Positions 1 to 8,174 of a stretch of DNA of 36,813 bases are shown here, in pieces. Position 1 is the first letter of the stretch; each line of letters begins with the position of its first letter. This DNA is from Nocardiaceae bacterium. GTDB taxonomy: Bacteria; Actinomycetota; Actinomycetes; Mycobacteriales; Mycobacteriaceae. A program made the position numbers and the translations under genes. Where the stretch lies: NCBI GenBank assembly GCA_021372355.1, contig JAJFUQ010000136.1, positions 1 through 36,813 on the forward strand. The letters are read 5' to 3'. Under the pieces are notes generated by a model that saw only the letters and a program-made list of their open reading frames with translations, had not been told where the DNA came from and did not search any database.

Positions 1-316
1 CGGAAGCCCGTTTGGCGGCATCCAGCATGATCAGCGTCTCCATGAGCCACTCGTTGACCGGCGGTCCGAAACTCTGAATGAGGAAGAAGTCGCAGCCACG
101 GATCGACACCTCGAACCGGGTGAGGATCTCGCCGGACGCGAACGTACGATACTCGGTCGGCACGAGTTCGGTGCCGATCGCCTCGGCGACGTCGGCGGAC
201 AGCGCGGGGTGGGAGCGACCGCCTGCGACGACGAGCCGCTTCTTGGTCTTGGCTACCAGGCCGGGGGCGATGTCGTTATCGCGGTCGAGATCAACCGTCT
301 TCCTCTTGCGCGCCAT
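1..316 (-). CDS. prs: Ribose-phosphate pyrophosphokinase, N-terminal part (cut by window edge)
   Basis: Makes PRPP from ribose 5-phosphate and ATP in the cytoplasm, feeding nucleotide, histidine and, in this order, arabinan precursor synthesis. Only the first 105 codons are present; the gene runs off the left edge. Reading from the ATG at 316 the protein shows the Prs N-terminal signature: a VVAGGRSHPAL strand (family: SGRAHPEL), then FASGEILTRFEVSIRGCDFFLIQS and PVNEWLMETLIMLDAAKR, the last matching the family NxWLMExLIMIDAxKRAS block. The start lies inside the end of glmU (26 bp overlap), so the two are probably read from one message. About 30 extra N-terminal residues rich in Lys, Arg and Asp precede the conserved core. 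Family assignment is firm. Confidence 0.93.
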   Translation of the reverse strand, partial: MARKRKTVDLDRDNDIAPGLVAKTKKRLVVAGGRSHPALSADVAEAIGTELVPTEYRTFASGEILTRFEVSIRGCDFFLIQSFGPPVNEWLMETLIMLDAAKRAS

Positions 317-1817
317 CGTCCGCTTTCTGTGCGGACCGGACCCTCGCCGCCGCGTCAGCCGCAGCAGTGCCCGGTCGGTTCGTCTCGACCCACCCCTCGA
401 CGTTGCGCTGAGGGGCCACGCTGAGCGCCAGAGCTCCGGCGGGCACATCCTTGCGGATCACCGCTCCGGCCCCGGTCTTCGCGCCTTCACCGATCCTAAC
501 GGGCGCCACGAAGACGTTGTGCGACCCGGTGTGGACCTCGTCGCCGATCTCGGTGCGGTGCTTGGCGATGTCGTCGTAGTTCGCCGTGATGGCGCCTGCG
601 CCCAGGTTCACACCCGTGCCGATCGTGGTGTCGCCGATGTACGACAAGTGGGGCACCTTGCTGCGCTCGCCGATCGTGGAGTTCTTCGTCTCGACGAACG
701 TGCCGATCTTGCCCTTGACGCCGAGCTTCGTTCCGGGACGGAGGTAGGCGAACGGGCCGATCGTGGAACCAGCGCCGAGTTCGGCGTCCGTGCCGTGCGT
801 ACGAATGACGACGGCAGCGGTGCCGACGGTGACGTTCGTGAGCGTCGTGTCCGGGCCGATCTCGCACGCTTCGCCGATCGCGGTCGTGCCGCGCAGTTGG
901 ACGTTCGGGTAGATGAGGGTGTCCGGGCCGATCGTGACGCCCGCTTCGATCCAGGTCGTGGCGGGGTCTTCGATCGTCACCCCCGCACGCATGTGGCTCG
1001 CGACGATCGCGTCGTTGTAGGCGCGTGAGACAGCCGAGAGCTGGGCGCGGTCGTTGACGCCGGCGACGCACATATCGCCCGTGACGTTGGCGTCGGCCCA
1101 GGCGCCCGCCGTCTTCGCTGCGGCGATAAGGGTGTTGATCTCGACCGCGTGCACGTGACGTGCCTCCGAGCGCGCGATCGCCACGACGTCGGTGAGGTAG
1201 AGCTCGCCCTGTGCGTTGTCGGTGTTGAGGTTCGCGGTGGCCGAACGCAGGTGGGCCGCATCGAACGCGTAGACGCCGGAGTTGACCTCGTTGATCTCGT
1301 GCTGGCCGGTCTGCAGATCCTTCTGCTCGACGATCGCGTCGACATCGCCGGACGCGTCCCGGGTGATGCGTCCGTAGCCGAAGGGATTCTCGGGGCGGAA
1401 CGTCAGGATCGTGACGGCCGTACCGCTCGTCGCCAGGTGCGCGTTGTGGAGTTCACGGAGGACGTCGCTGTTGAGGAGCGGGACGTCCGCGGCAGTGAGG
1501 AGCACGTCGCCGTCGAATCCGTCGGGGAGTCCGGACAGTCCGCATGCGGCGGCGTGACCGGTGCCGAGCTGCTCGTCCTGCACTGCGATGACGAGGTTCT
1601 GTCCCAGCTGCTCGCCGATCTGCTCGACCACCGGGATGACTTCTTCGCGCTGGTGTCCGACGACGACCACGACATGACCCGGCGCGAGGTCGCACGCAGC
1701 GCGGATGGTGTGCTCGAGCATCGTGCGGCCGCCCACGCGGTGCAGGACCTTTGCCTTCTTGGACCGCATCCGGGTTCCCGCTCCGGCGGCGAGAATGACT
1801 ACTGCGGTCTCAGACAT
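291..1817 (-). CDS. glmU: Bifunctional GlmU: GlcN-1-P acetyltransferase / GlcNAc-1-P uridyltransferase
   Basis: Makes UDP-GlcNAc, the precursor of peptidoglycan and of many surface glycans, in two steps. The 508-residue protein begins with the nucleotidyltransferase motif LAAGAGTRM (residues 9-17), carries the GTGHAAACGL nucleotide loop, and ends in a left-handed beta-helix of hexapeptide repeats with the acetyltransferase segment NYDDIAKHRT, whose His matches the catalytic base. I chose the ATG at 1817 although the frame stays open far upstream: it begins exactly at the conserved N-terminus and has a GAGAGG ribosome binding site 7 nt before it. The C-terminal 30 residues are Ala/Asp/Glu rich, as in mycobacterial GlmU. 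prs follows with an overlap and tRNA-Gln precedes it on the same strand. Confidence 0.97.
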   Translation of the reverse strand: MSETAVVILAAGAGTRMRSKKAKVLHRVGGRTMLEHTIRAACDLAPGHVVVVVGHQREEVIPVVEQIGEQLGQNLVIAVQDEQLGTGHAAACGLSGLPDGFDGDVLLTAADVPLLNSDVLRELHNAHLATSGTAVTILTFRPENPFGYGRITRDASGDVDAIVEQKDLQTGQHEINEVNSGVYAFDAAHLRSATANLNTDNAQGELYLTDVVAIARSEARHVHAVEINTLIAAAKTAGAWADANVTGDMCVAGVNDRAQLSAVSRAYNDAIVASHMRAGVTIEDPATTWIEAGVTIGPDTLIYPNVQLRGTTAIGEACEIGPDTTLTNVTVGTAAVVIRTHGTDAELGAGSTIGPFAYLRPGTKLGVKGKIGTFVETKNSTIGERSKVPHLSYIGDTTIGTGVNLGAGAITANYDDIAKHRTEIGDEVHTGSHNVFVAPVRIGEGAKTGAGAVIRKDVPAGALALSVAPQRNVEGWVETNRPGTAAADAAARVRSAQKADDGAQEEDG

Positions 1818-1867
1818 AAACGGGTCCTCTCGGCCGGGACTGACTCCGCTGACGAACTTACAAGCAG

Positions 1868-1939
1868 CTCCGCCGCCAGGACTCGAACCTGAACTATCTG
1901 AACCAAAATCAGAGGTGCTGCCAATTACACCACGGCGGA
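1868..1939 (-). tRNA. tRNA-Gln (anticodon UUG)
   Basis: On the minus strand 72 nt fold into a complete cloverleaf: acceptor TCCGCCG/CGGCGGA, anticodon stem TCTGA/TCAGA around a TTTTGGT loop giving anticodon UUG, and T arm with TTCGAGT loop. The discriminator base is G and no CCA is encoded. It lies 50 nt upstream of glmU on the same strand, as I recall from related genomes. Confidence 0.95.
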
Positions 1940-2060
1940 TTAAGCGTGTAGATCCTCGCATGCACAGGGTAGGGGCACGCAAGCGCCTTCCGGTCAGTGG
2001 TGCGTGATTGTCCGGATACCCTGATCGACAGGCGACCCAGTCGTGACGAAGGGGTGACAA

Positions 2061-2702
2061 GTGGCGTCCAGCGAAGAGGTCCCGGCACCGCGCGGTCCGC
2101 GGACGCGCATGACCGGCACCCAGCGCCGGAAGCAGCTCATCGACGTTGGTCGGTCGCTGTTCGCCGAACGCGGCTACGACGGAACCTCGATCGAGGAGAT
2201 CGCGCAGCGCGCGCAGGTGTCGAAACCAGTCGTCTACGAGCATTTCGGCGGCAAAGAGGGCATCTACGCCGTCATCGTCGACCGCGAGATGAGCCGACTG
2301 CTCGGCATGATCACCGCGTCGCTGACCGAGAACAAGTCGCGTGTGCGGATCGAGAGCGTCACGCTCGCCCTGCTGACCTACATCGAGGAACACACCGACG
2401 GCTTCCGGATTCTCGTTCGCGACCAGCGCATCGCCGCTGACGAGGGGACCTACTCGAGTTTGCTGAACGACGCGATCGGTCAAGTGTCGAACCTCCTGGC
2501 CGGCGACTTCGAGCGCCGCCATCTCAATGCCGAACTCGCACCGCTGTATTCGCAGGCGCTCGTGGGCATGGTGTCGACGACCGCGACGTGGTGGCTCGAC
2601 GATCGATCTGTGCCGAAAGAGGTTCTCGCCGCGCATCTGGTGAACCTGTGCTGGAACGGTCTCATGCACTTGGAAGAGAATCCGACGCTCGGAGCAGAGT
2701 AG
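2061..2702 (+). CDS. TetR-family transcriptional regulator (position of Rv1019)
   Basis: A 213-residue DNA-binding repressor of unknown ligand. The N-terminal third is a TetR helix-turn-helix: RRKQLIDVGRSLFAERGYDGTSIEEIAQRAQVSKPVVYEHF, then GGKEGIYAVIVDRE (about residues 20-70). The rest is a helical ligand-binding/dimerisation domain. Start is the GTG at 2061, preceded by GAAGGGG 7 nt upstream. It is divergent from the tRNA-Gln/glmU/prs unit and lies upstream of mfd, the place held in mycobacteria by the TetR gene next to glmU and mfd. The sequence gives no effector or target; autoregulation is the default expectation. The gap 1940-2060 showed no clear promoter hexamers. Confidence 0.88.
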   Translation: MASSEEVPAPRGPRTRMTGTQRRKQLIDVGRSLFAERGYDGTSIEEIAQRAQVSKPVVYEHFGGKEGIYAVIVDREMSRLLGMITASLTENKSRVRIESVTLALLTYIEEHTDGFRILVRDQRIAADEGTYSSLLNDAIGQVSNLLAGDFERRHLNAELAPLYSQALVGMVSTTATWWLDDRSVPKEVLAAHLVNLCWNGLMHLEENPTLGAE

Positions 2703-2709
2703 CGGTCGG

Positions 2710-2745
2710 TTTTCGGGGAACGATCAGTGGCATCGTTCGGAAAAA
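2710..2745. terminator. Inverted repeat after tetR, possible terminator or operator
   Basis: GAACGAT (2718-2724) and ATCGTTC (2732-2738) are perfect inverted arms around a 7-nt loop. A flanking TTTTC on the left and GGAAAAA on the right extend the symmetry. There is no T-run directly after the hairpin on either strand, so it may be a weak terminator of the first tetR or a binding site for one of the two TetR proteins. Confidence 0.45.
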
Positions 2746-2798
2746 TTGGTTCCTGACAGGGTTTCTACCCCAATAAGTGGTGCTAACGTGTCCTCCGT

Positions 2799-2816
2799 AA
2801 ACGTACCGTTCAGTTT
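2799..2816 (+). promoter_or_regulatory. ARE-like palindrome upstream of second tetR
   Basis: AAAC-N10-GTTT, with an ACC triplet two bases inside the left arm, lies 41 nt upstream of the GTG of the gamma-butyrolactone-receptor-like regulator. Operators of that family (ARE sites) have loosely similar AAAC..ACC..GGT..GTTT symmetry. The inner half is imperfect, so this is only a candidate autoregulatory site. Confidence 0.3.
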
Positions 2817-2856
2817 CCAATGATCTTGCCCGGATTCGAACAAATCGGAGTGTGCA

Positions 2857-3504
2857 GTGGCTCGTCAAGCTCGCGCGGAACTGACTCGCGACGCAGTTCT
2901 CCTCGGTGCCGCTGAGGTGTTCCTTCGTCTCGGTTACGCGAACGCCAGCCTCAACGAGATCATCAACCAGTCCCACGTGACCAAGGGTGCGCTGTACTTT
3001 CACTTCGGTTCGAAGGAGGAGTTGGCGCGCGCGGTCATCGACCAGGGCGCGCAGCGCCTTGCGGATGCCGTCCTCCCCGTGGTCAACAGCCGGGTGCCGG
3101 CGCTCGAGGCCGTCATCTCGATCTCGTACGACATCGCGGAATTGACGCTCAGTGAGCCGATCGTCGGCGCGATGACGAAGCTGACCTACCAGATCGGCGA
3201 CTGGCGCGGTGCCGCCGACCGCTCGCCGGGCCAACTCGCCGGAGACCTCTATCGCGATCTCGCGGCTCGAGCCGTCGCCGAGGGTGACCTGCGCGCGGAC
3301 GCGAATCCGAACGACGTCGGGATGGTGTGGCAACAGGCGGTCACCGGCGCGTATGTCGTCGCGGCGAGTTCCGATGATCTTCCGAGCATGGCGAGCCGGC
3401 TCGAGCGCACCTGGTACTACCACCTGCCGGCGGTCGTCGCGGAGGACAAGCTGCCGTACTTCCGGGAGTTCGCTGCCCGGCGTTTGCGCCGCTACGTGCC
3501 TTAG
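2857..3504 (+). CDS. TetR regulator of gamma-butyrolactone receptor (ScbR/ArpA) type
   Basis: A 215-residue TetR protein. Its N-terminus, MARQARAELTRDAVLLGAA then HVTKGALYFHFGSKEELARAV (residues 1-65), is close to the A-factor/SCB receptor subgroup, where the TKGALYFHFxSKEELA block is nearly constant. The C-terminal domain (about 75-215) contains a WxxxxxGAYV segment and Trp residues in places where the family binds butyrolactones. Start is the GTG at 2857 with GGAG 6 nt upstream. Most members of this subgroup are known from Streptomyces, where they control secondary metabolism. No AfsA-type synthase gene is visible here, so any ligand is unknown. It ends only 12 nt before mfd and may be cotranscribed with it. 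Confidence 0.88.
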   Translation: MARQARAELTRDAVLLGAAEVFLRLGYANASLNEIINQSHVTKGALYFHFGSKEELARAVIDQGAQRLADAVLPVVNSRVPALEAVISISYDIAELTLSEPIVGAMTKLTYQIGDWRGAADRSPGQLAGDLYRDLAARAVAEGDLRADANPNDVGMVWQQAVTGAYVVAASSDDLPSMASRLERTWYYHLPAVVAEDKLPYFREFAARRLRRYVP

Positions 3505-3516
3505 GTAAATCTGGTA

Positions 3517-6500
3517 GTGCCGCTGCCATCAGTCCACCGGGCGCCGCGGCTTACGACCTTTGGAGCTCCCGCTTTGTTGCCTCTTGCAGGACTAGCTGAA
3601 TTTGCCTGTGCTGACCCGGCATTCGATGCGATCAATGATCTCGTGGCGCAGCGGTCGGCGACGCTCGTCGCGCCGGCGAGCGCGCGGCCGTTCGTCGCTG
3701 CAGCGCTGAGTGCGCGTGCTCCGTTGCTCGTCGTCACGGCGACCGGCCGCGAAGCCGAGGATCTCACCGACGAGTTGACGCAGATGCTCGGTGATCAGGT
3801 CGCGCTTTTTCCGTCGTGGGAGACGCTGCCGCACGAGCGGCTGTCGCCGAGCGCGGATACCGTCGGCAAGCGCATTTCCGTGCTGCATCGGCTGGCGAAG
3901 GCTGACGACATCCGCCTCGTGGTCGCGACGGTGCGGTCCCTCATGCAGCCCATGAACGCCGGTCTCGGGGAGATCGAACCGATCACGCTGACCGTTGGCA
4001 GCGAGCACGACTTCACCGACTTGATCAGCAAGCTCGTCGAGTTCGCCTACAGCCGAGTCGATCTCGTCGGAAAACGCGGCGAGTTCGCGGTGCGCGGAGG
4101 AATTCTCGACATCTTCCCGCCAACGGCCGAGCATCCCGTTCGTGTCGAGTTCTGGGGCGACGAAGTCACCGAACTACGCGCGTTCGCGGTGACCGATCAG
4201 CGGTCGGTATCGGACCTCGAGGTCGACACCGTGGTCGCTTACCCCTGCCGCGAAGTGCTGCTGACCGAGGCGGTCCGCGAGCGCGCCGCTGACTTGGCCC
4301 AGACGCCCGCGGTGCAGCGGTCAGGACTCGTCGAGATGTTCACCAAGCTCGGCGCCGGTGTGCCGGTCGAAGGCATGGAATCGCTTCTGCCGGTGTTGGT
4401 TCCGGACAAGCTCCAGCTCCTGACCGAGCTCGTGCCGCACGGAACGCGCGTGTTGCTCACGGACCCGGAACGAATCCGGACCCGGGCGACCGACCTCGTC
4501 CGCACCGGCCAGGAGTTCCTCGAGGCGTCGTGGACCGCGGCCTCGATCGGAGCCGATGCGCCTATCGACGCTGCTGCGCTTGACTTGGCGAGCTCGTCTT
4601 ACCGCACGCTCGACGAGATCGAAGACAGTGCGTCGGACAACAACCTCGCGTGGTGGGTGTTGACTCCGCTCGCCTCCGGTGACTCCACCGAAACCGTTCT
4701 GGACCTGAGATCAGCACCCTCGCCGCGGGGATCGGACGAGCAGCTTGTCGCGATGTACGCGATGCTGCGCGCGCACCTGAGTTCGGGCGGTCGCGCCGTC
4801 GTGGTCGTCGCTGGTCATGGAACGGCTCAACGTGTCGTGGAGCGGCTTTCCGAGGCCGATGTCCCGGCTGCCCTTCTCGAGTCGGGCGCAGCGCCCGGCA
4901 CCAACTCCGTCGGTGTCCTGTGCGCGACCCTGCGCGACGGCATCGTTCTCGATCGTTCGCAGCTCGTCGTCATCACGGAATCGGACCTGACCGGATCGCG
5001 AACCAACACGCCGTCCGGTGGCCGCCGGCTGGCCGCTCGCCGGCGCAATCAGGTCGACCCGCTCGCGCTCGTCGCGGGAGACATGGTCGTCCACGATCAG
5101 CACGGCATCGGAAAGTTCGTCGAGATGGTCGAGCGCACCATCGGCGGCGCGCGACGCGAGTACCTCGTCATCGAGTACGCGTCGAGCAAGCGCGGGCAGC
5201 CCGGCGACCGACTGTTCGTGCCGATGGAGTCGCTGGACCAACTGTCGCGGTACGTCGGTGGTGAGATGCCGTCGCTGTCCAAGCTCGGCGGATCGGACTG
5301 GGCGAACACCAAGCGGCAGGCGCGCAAGGCGGTGCGCGAGATCGCCGGAAAGCTCGTGCAGTTGTATGCCGCGCGGCAGGCTTCGCCCGGTTTCGCGTAC
5401 CCGCCGGACACGCCCTGGCAGCGCGAGATGGAGGACGCGTTCGCGTTCACCGAGACGCATGACCAGCTGACCGCGATCGACGAGGTCAAGGCGGACATGG
5501 AGAAGCCGGTCCCGATGGACCGTGTGGTCGTCGGCGACGTGGGCTACGGCAAGACCGAGATCGCGGTTCGCGCTGCGTTCAAGGCGGTCCAGAGCGGTAA
5601 GCAGGTCGCGGTTCTCGTGCCGACCACGCTGCTCGCCGGGCAACACCAGCAGACGTTCGCCGACCGCATGGCGGGCTTCCCCGTCAAGATCAAGGGCTTG
5701 TCCCGGTTCACGGACGCCGCAGAATCGCGGGAGACCCTCGCCGGGCTCGCGGACGGGTCCGTCGACATCGTGGTCGGCACCCACCGACTGCTGCAGAGCG
5801 GCGTCCGTTGGAAAGACCTCGGTCTGGTGATCGTCGACGAAGAGCAGCGCTTCGGTGTCGAGCACAAGGAACACATCAAGGCGCTGCGCACGCACGTCGA
5901 CGTGCTGACGATGTCGGCGACACCGATCCCGCGAACCCTGGAAATGTCGCTCGCCGGCATCCGCGAGATGTCGACGATCCTCACTCCGCCGGAGGAACGT
6001 CACCCGATCCTCACGTATGTCGGCAAGTACAACGACAAACAGGTCGCGGCCGCGATCCGACGCGAACTGCTGCGCGACGGCCAGATCTTCTACGTGCACA
6101 ACCGCGTGCAGTCGATCGACAAGGCGGCCAAGCGGATTCGGGATCTCGTGCCGGAAGCCCGAGTCGTGGTCGCGCATGGCCAGTTGAACGAAGAACTGCT
6201 CGAGCAGACGGTCGAGGGCTTCTGGCACCGCGAGTACGACGTGCTGGTCTGCACGACGATCATCGAGACGGGCCTCGACATCTCGAACGCGAACACGTTG
6301 ATCGTCGAGCGCGCGGACATGCTGGGTCTGTCCCAACTGCATCAGCTTCGTGGTCGAGTCGGTCGTTCGCGCGAACGCGGTTACGCGTACTTCCTGTACC
6401 CGGACGAGAAGCCGCTCACCGAGACGGCATACGACCGGCTGGCGACGATCTCGCAGAACTCCGACCTCGGCGCCGGCATGGCCGTTGCGATGAAGGACCT

Positions 6501-7170
6501 CGAAATCCGTGGTGCCGGAAACGTTCTCGGCGCCGAGCAGTCGGGTCACGTGGCGGGTGTCGGGTTCGACCTGTACGTGCGTCTGGTTGGGGAAGCGGTC
6601 GAGGCGTACCGAGCGGTTGCCGACGGCCGTCCGATCGACACGTCCGAGCCGCCGAAGGATGTCCGGATCGATCTGCCGGTCGACGCGCACATTCCGCCGG
6701 GATACGTGACGAGCGACCGTCTCCGCCTCGAGGCGTATCGCAAGCTTGCCGCGGCCTCGAACGATGCGGAGATCGGTGCCGTCATCGACGAACTTCGCGA
6801 CCGCTACGGTGAACCCCCGGTCGAGGTCGGCCGGCTGGTCTCGGTCGCTCGGTTGCGCCTGCTATGCCGGGAGTATGGCGTGACCGAGGTACTTCTCGCC
6901 GGTACGCAGGTCAAGATCTCACCCATGGATCTCCCGGACTCGAAGCAGGTGCGGCTCAAGCGGCTCTACCCCTCGGCCACGTATCGGCCGACGCAGGAGA
7001 CCGTGCAGCTCCCACTGCCCCGGGCCGGTTCGGGCGGTATCGGGGCGGACCGCGTTCGCGATGTCGAACTCCTGCAGTTCGTCGCCGACTTCCTGCTCAG
7101 CCTCGACTCGAAGCCATCCATTCCGATCGCCTGGGACGGGTCGGCGGTCTACAGCACGTCGTCGACATGA
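3517..7170 (+). CDS. mfd: Transcription-repair coupling factor Mfd
   Basis: DNA translocase that removes RNA polymerase stalled at lesions and recruits UvrA. At 1217 residues it has the full Mfd length. Visible parts: N-terminal UvrB-like module ([54 protein letters not shown] split across residues ~190-215), the RNA-polymerase interaction domain beginning near [10 protein letters not shown] (~residue 529), a RecG-like motor with Walker A GDVGYGKT (673-680) and DEEQ box (774-777), the helicase C-terminal half ending in QLRGRVGRS, and the C-terminal UvrA-mimic/autoinhibitory domain. The GTG start at 3517 lies 12 nt after the tetR stop and fits the mycobacterial N-terminus. Its TGA overlaps the ATG of mazG. 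Confidence 0.97.
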   Translation: MPLPSVHRAPRLTTFGAPALLPLAGLAEFACADPAFDAINDLVAQRSATLVAPASARPFVAAALSARAPLLVVTATGREAEDLTDELTQMLGDQVALFPSWETLPHERLSPSADTVGKRISVLHRLAKADDIRLVVATVRSLMQPMNAGLGEIEPITLTVGSEHDFTDLISKLVEFAYSRVDLVGKRGEFAVRGGILDIFPPTAEHPVRVEFWGDEVTELRAFAVTDQRSVSDLEVDTVVAYPCREVLLTEAVRERAADLAQTPAVQRSGLVEMFTKLGAGVPVEGMESLLPVLVPDKLQLLTELVPHGTRVLLTDPERIRTRATDLVRTGQEFLEASWTAASIGADAPIDAAALDLASSSYRTLDEIEDSASDNNLAWWVLTPLASGDSTETVLDLRSAPSPRGSDEQLVAMYAMLRAHLSSGGRAVVVVAGHGTAQRVVERLSEADVPAALLESGAAPGTNSVGVLCATLRDGIVLDRSQLVVITESDLTGSRTNTPSGGRRLAARRRNQVDPLALVAGDMVVHDQHGIGKFVEMVERTIGGARREYLVIEYASSKRGQPGDRLFVPMESLDQLSRYVGGEMPSLSKLGGSDWANTKRQARKAVREIAGKLVQLYAARQASPGFAYPPDTPWQREMEDAFAFTETHDQLTAIDEVKADMEKPVPMDRVVVGDVGYGKTEIAVRAAFKAVQSGKQVAVLVPTTLLAGQHQQTFADRMAGFPVKIKGLSRFTDAAESRETLAGLADGSVDIVVGTHRLLQSGVRWKDLGLVIVDEEQRFGVEHKEHIKALRTHVDVLTMSATPIPRTLEMSLAGIREMSTILTPPEERHPILTYVGKYNDKQVAAAIRRELLRDGQIFYVHNRVQSIDKAAKRIRDLVPEARVVVAHGQLNEELLEQTVEGFWHREYDVLVCTTIIETGLDISNANTLIVERADMLGLSQLHQLRGRVGRSRERGYAYFLYPDEKPLTETAYDRLATISQNSDLGAGMAVAMKDLEIRGAGNVLGAEQSGHVAGVGFDLYVRLVGEAVEAYRAVADGRPIDTSEPPKDVRIDLPVDAHIPPGYVTSDRLRLEAYRKLAAASNDAEIGAVIDELRDRYGEPPVEVGRLVSVARLRLLCREYGVTEVLLAGTQVKISPMDLPDSKQVRLKRLYPSATYRPTQETVQLPLPRAGSGGIGADRVRDVELLQFVADFLLSLDSKPSIPIAWDGSAVYSTSST

Positions 7171-8009
7171 CCGTCGTTCTGCTCGACGCGCTGCGACCCG
7201 GCGTTGTGCCGATCGCGGCTCTCGCCGAGTTGAACGGACCCGTGCGATGCACCGCCGACGTCCCGGCGGAAACTCGCTCGCAGCTGCGAGAGGATGCCGC
7301 GGCCGAGGTTCTGGTGAGCACGAATGCCGGTGACCCGGAGGTAGTCCAGCGAGTCGCGGCTGGGGAGAAGGTCATCTCTGCCGAGCCGATCCTCGGTGAC
7401 GCGCTCGTCTCGGTCGCCGACGTGATGAACCGGCTGTGGGGCTTCGGCGCGTGGGAGACGCGGCAGACGCACGAGTCGCTCACCGGTTACCTCCTCGAGG
7501 AGGCGTACGAGCTTCTCGATGCGATCGAGCACTCCGATTCCGAGCACATCCGCGAAGAACTCGGAGACCTGTTGCTTCAGGTCTTGTTCCACTCGCGGAT
7601 CGCCGAGGCGCAGGGCCGATTCGCGATCGACGACGTGGCAAATGCTCTCGAGACCAAACTGCGGCACCGCAGTCCGCACCTCGACCGCGGCGCGCTCGAC
7701 AGCATCGCCGAACAAGAGGACGCGTGGAACCGGCGCAAGGCATCGGAGAAGGCTCGGGAATCGTGCCTCGACGGAATCGCCCTACAGCTTCCGTCGCTCG
7801 CGCTGGCGCAGAAAGTCGTGGCGCGCTGCGTCGAGGCCGGCGTCCCGGCGGACTGCATTCCGACGGCACTCCAGATGGATATTTCGGAACTGGAGCTTCG
7901 CGCGAAGGTCGTTCGGTTCATGGCGGCGGTCCGAGAGGTCGAGGCGAAGAGCGCAAACATACCGACCGCTGAAGCGTGGCGAAGCGCGCTGGGGAAACTG
8001 GCGCTCTAG
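7167..8009 (+). CDS. mazG: MazG-type nucleoside triphosphate pyrophosphohydrolase
   Basis: Hydrolyses (d)NTPs, probably damaged ones, to monophosphates and pyrophosphate. The 280-residue protein has an N-terminal segment of about 85 residues without obvious motifs, then one MazG domain with the Mg-binding pattern E111-E112-x2-E115 and E131-x2-D134 ([10 protein letters not shown] ... [13 protein letters not shown]). Start is ATG 7167, forming an ATGA overlap with the mfd stop, so the two are translationally coupled. mfd-mazG adjacency is the mycobacterial arrangement (Rv1020-Rv1021) and fits a DNA-protection role. Ends at TAG 8009; a weak GAAAC/GTTTC hairpin (8015-8030) follows. Confidence 0.92.
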   Translation: MTVVLLDALRPGVVPIAALAELNGPVRCTADVPAETRSQLREDAAAEVLVSTNAGDPEVVQRVAAGEKVISAEPILGDALVSVADVMNRLWGFGAWETRQTHESLTGYLLEEAYELLDAIEHSDSEHIREELGDLLLQVLFHSRIAEAQGRFAIDDVANALETKLRHRSPHLDRGALDSIAEQEDAWNRRKASEKARESCLDGIALQLPSLALAQKVVARCVEAGVPADCIPTALQMDISELELRAKVVRFMAAVREVEAKSANIPTAEAWRSALGKLAL

Positions 8010-8061
8010 CAGCTGAAACGCCGGAGTTTCTGAGGCGTCGCTGAATCCTTTATGTCGGGTA

Positions 8062-8100
8062 TTGAAGTTGCAGCTTCAACAGGGCTAGGCTCAGTTCAAC
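8062..8100 (+). promoter_or_regulatory. Inverted plus direct TTCAAC repeats before the cell-wall hydrolase gene
   Basis: TTGAAGTTGCAGCTTCAA (8062-8079) is a near-perfect palindrome. CTTCAAC (8074-8080) recurs as GTTCAAC (8094-8100), exactly 20 bp on, about two helical turns. A TATGTAT sequence about 18 nt after the second copy could be the -10 element of the hydrolase promoter. I know no named regulator for this pattern; it may be an operator. Confidence 0.35.
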
Positions 8101-8174
8101 CAGAAGCAGACCGACTGGTATGTATTTGATCAACGGCGATCCTCGCACGTTTCGTTTGAGTGGGGGCTGACGAA

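Noticed and set aside
1818..2669. Upstream extension of the glmU frame over tRNA-Gln and tetR
   Set aside because: It would be antisense to tetR and run through a tRNA; conserved GlmU sequence begins at 1817 with its own ribosome binding site.
4711..6690. 659-codon open frame on the minus strand inside mfd
   Set aside because: Antisense shadow of a highly conserved gene in GC-rich DNA; Arg/Asp/Val-rich composition without family motifs.
8010..8174. c-di-AMP (ydaO) riboswitch before the cell-wall hydrolase gene
   Set aside because: Such riboswitches precede many actinobacterial lytic genes, but the conserved core sequence could not be found in this leader.
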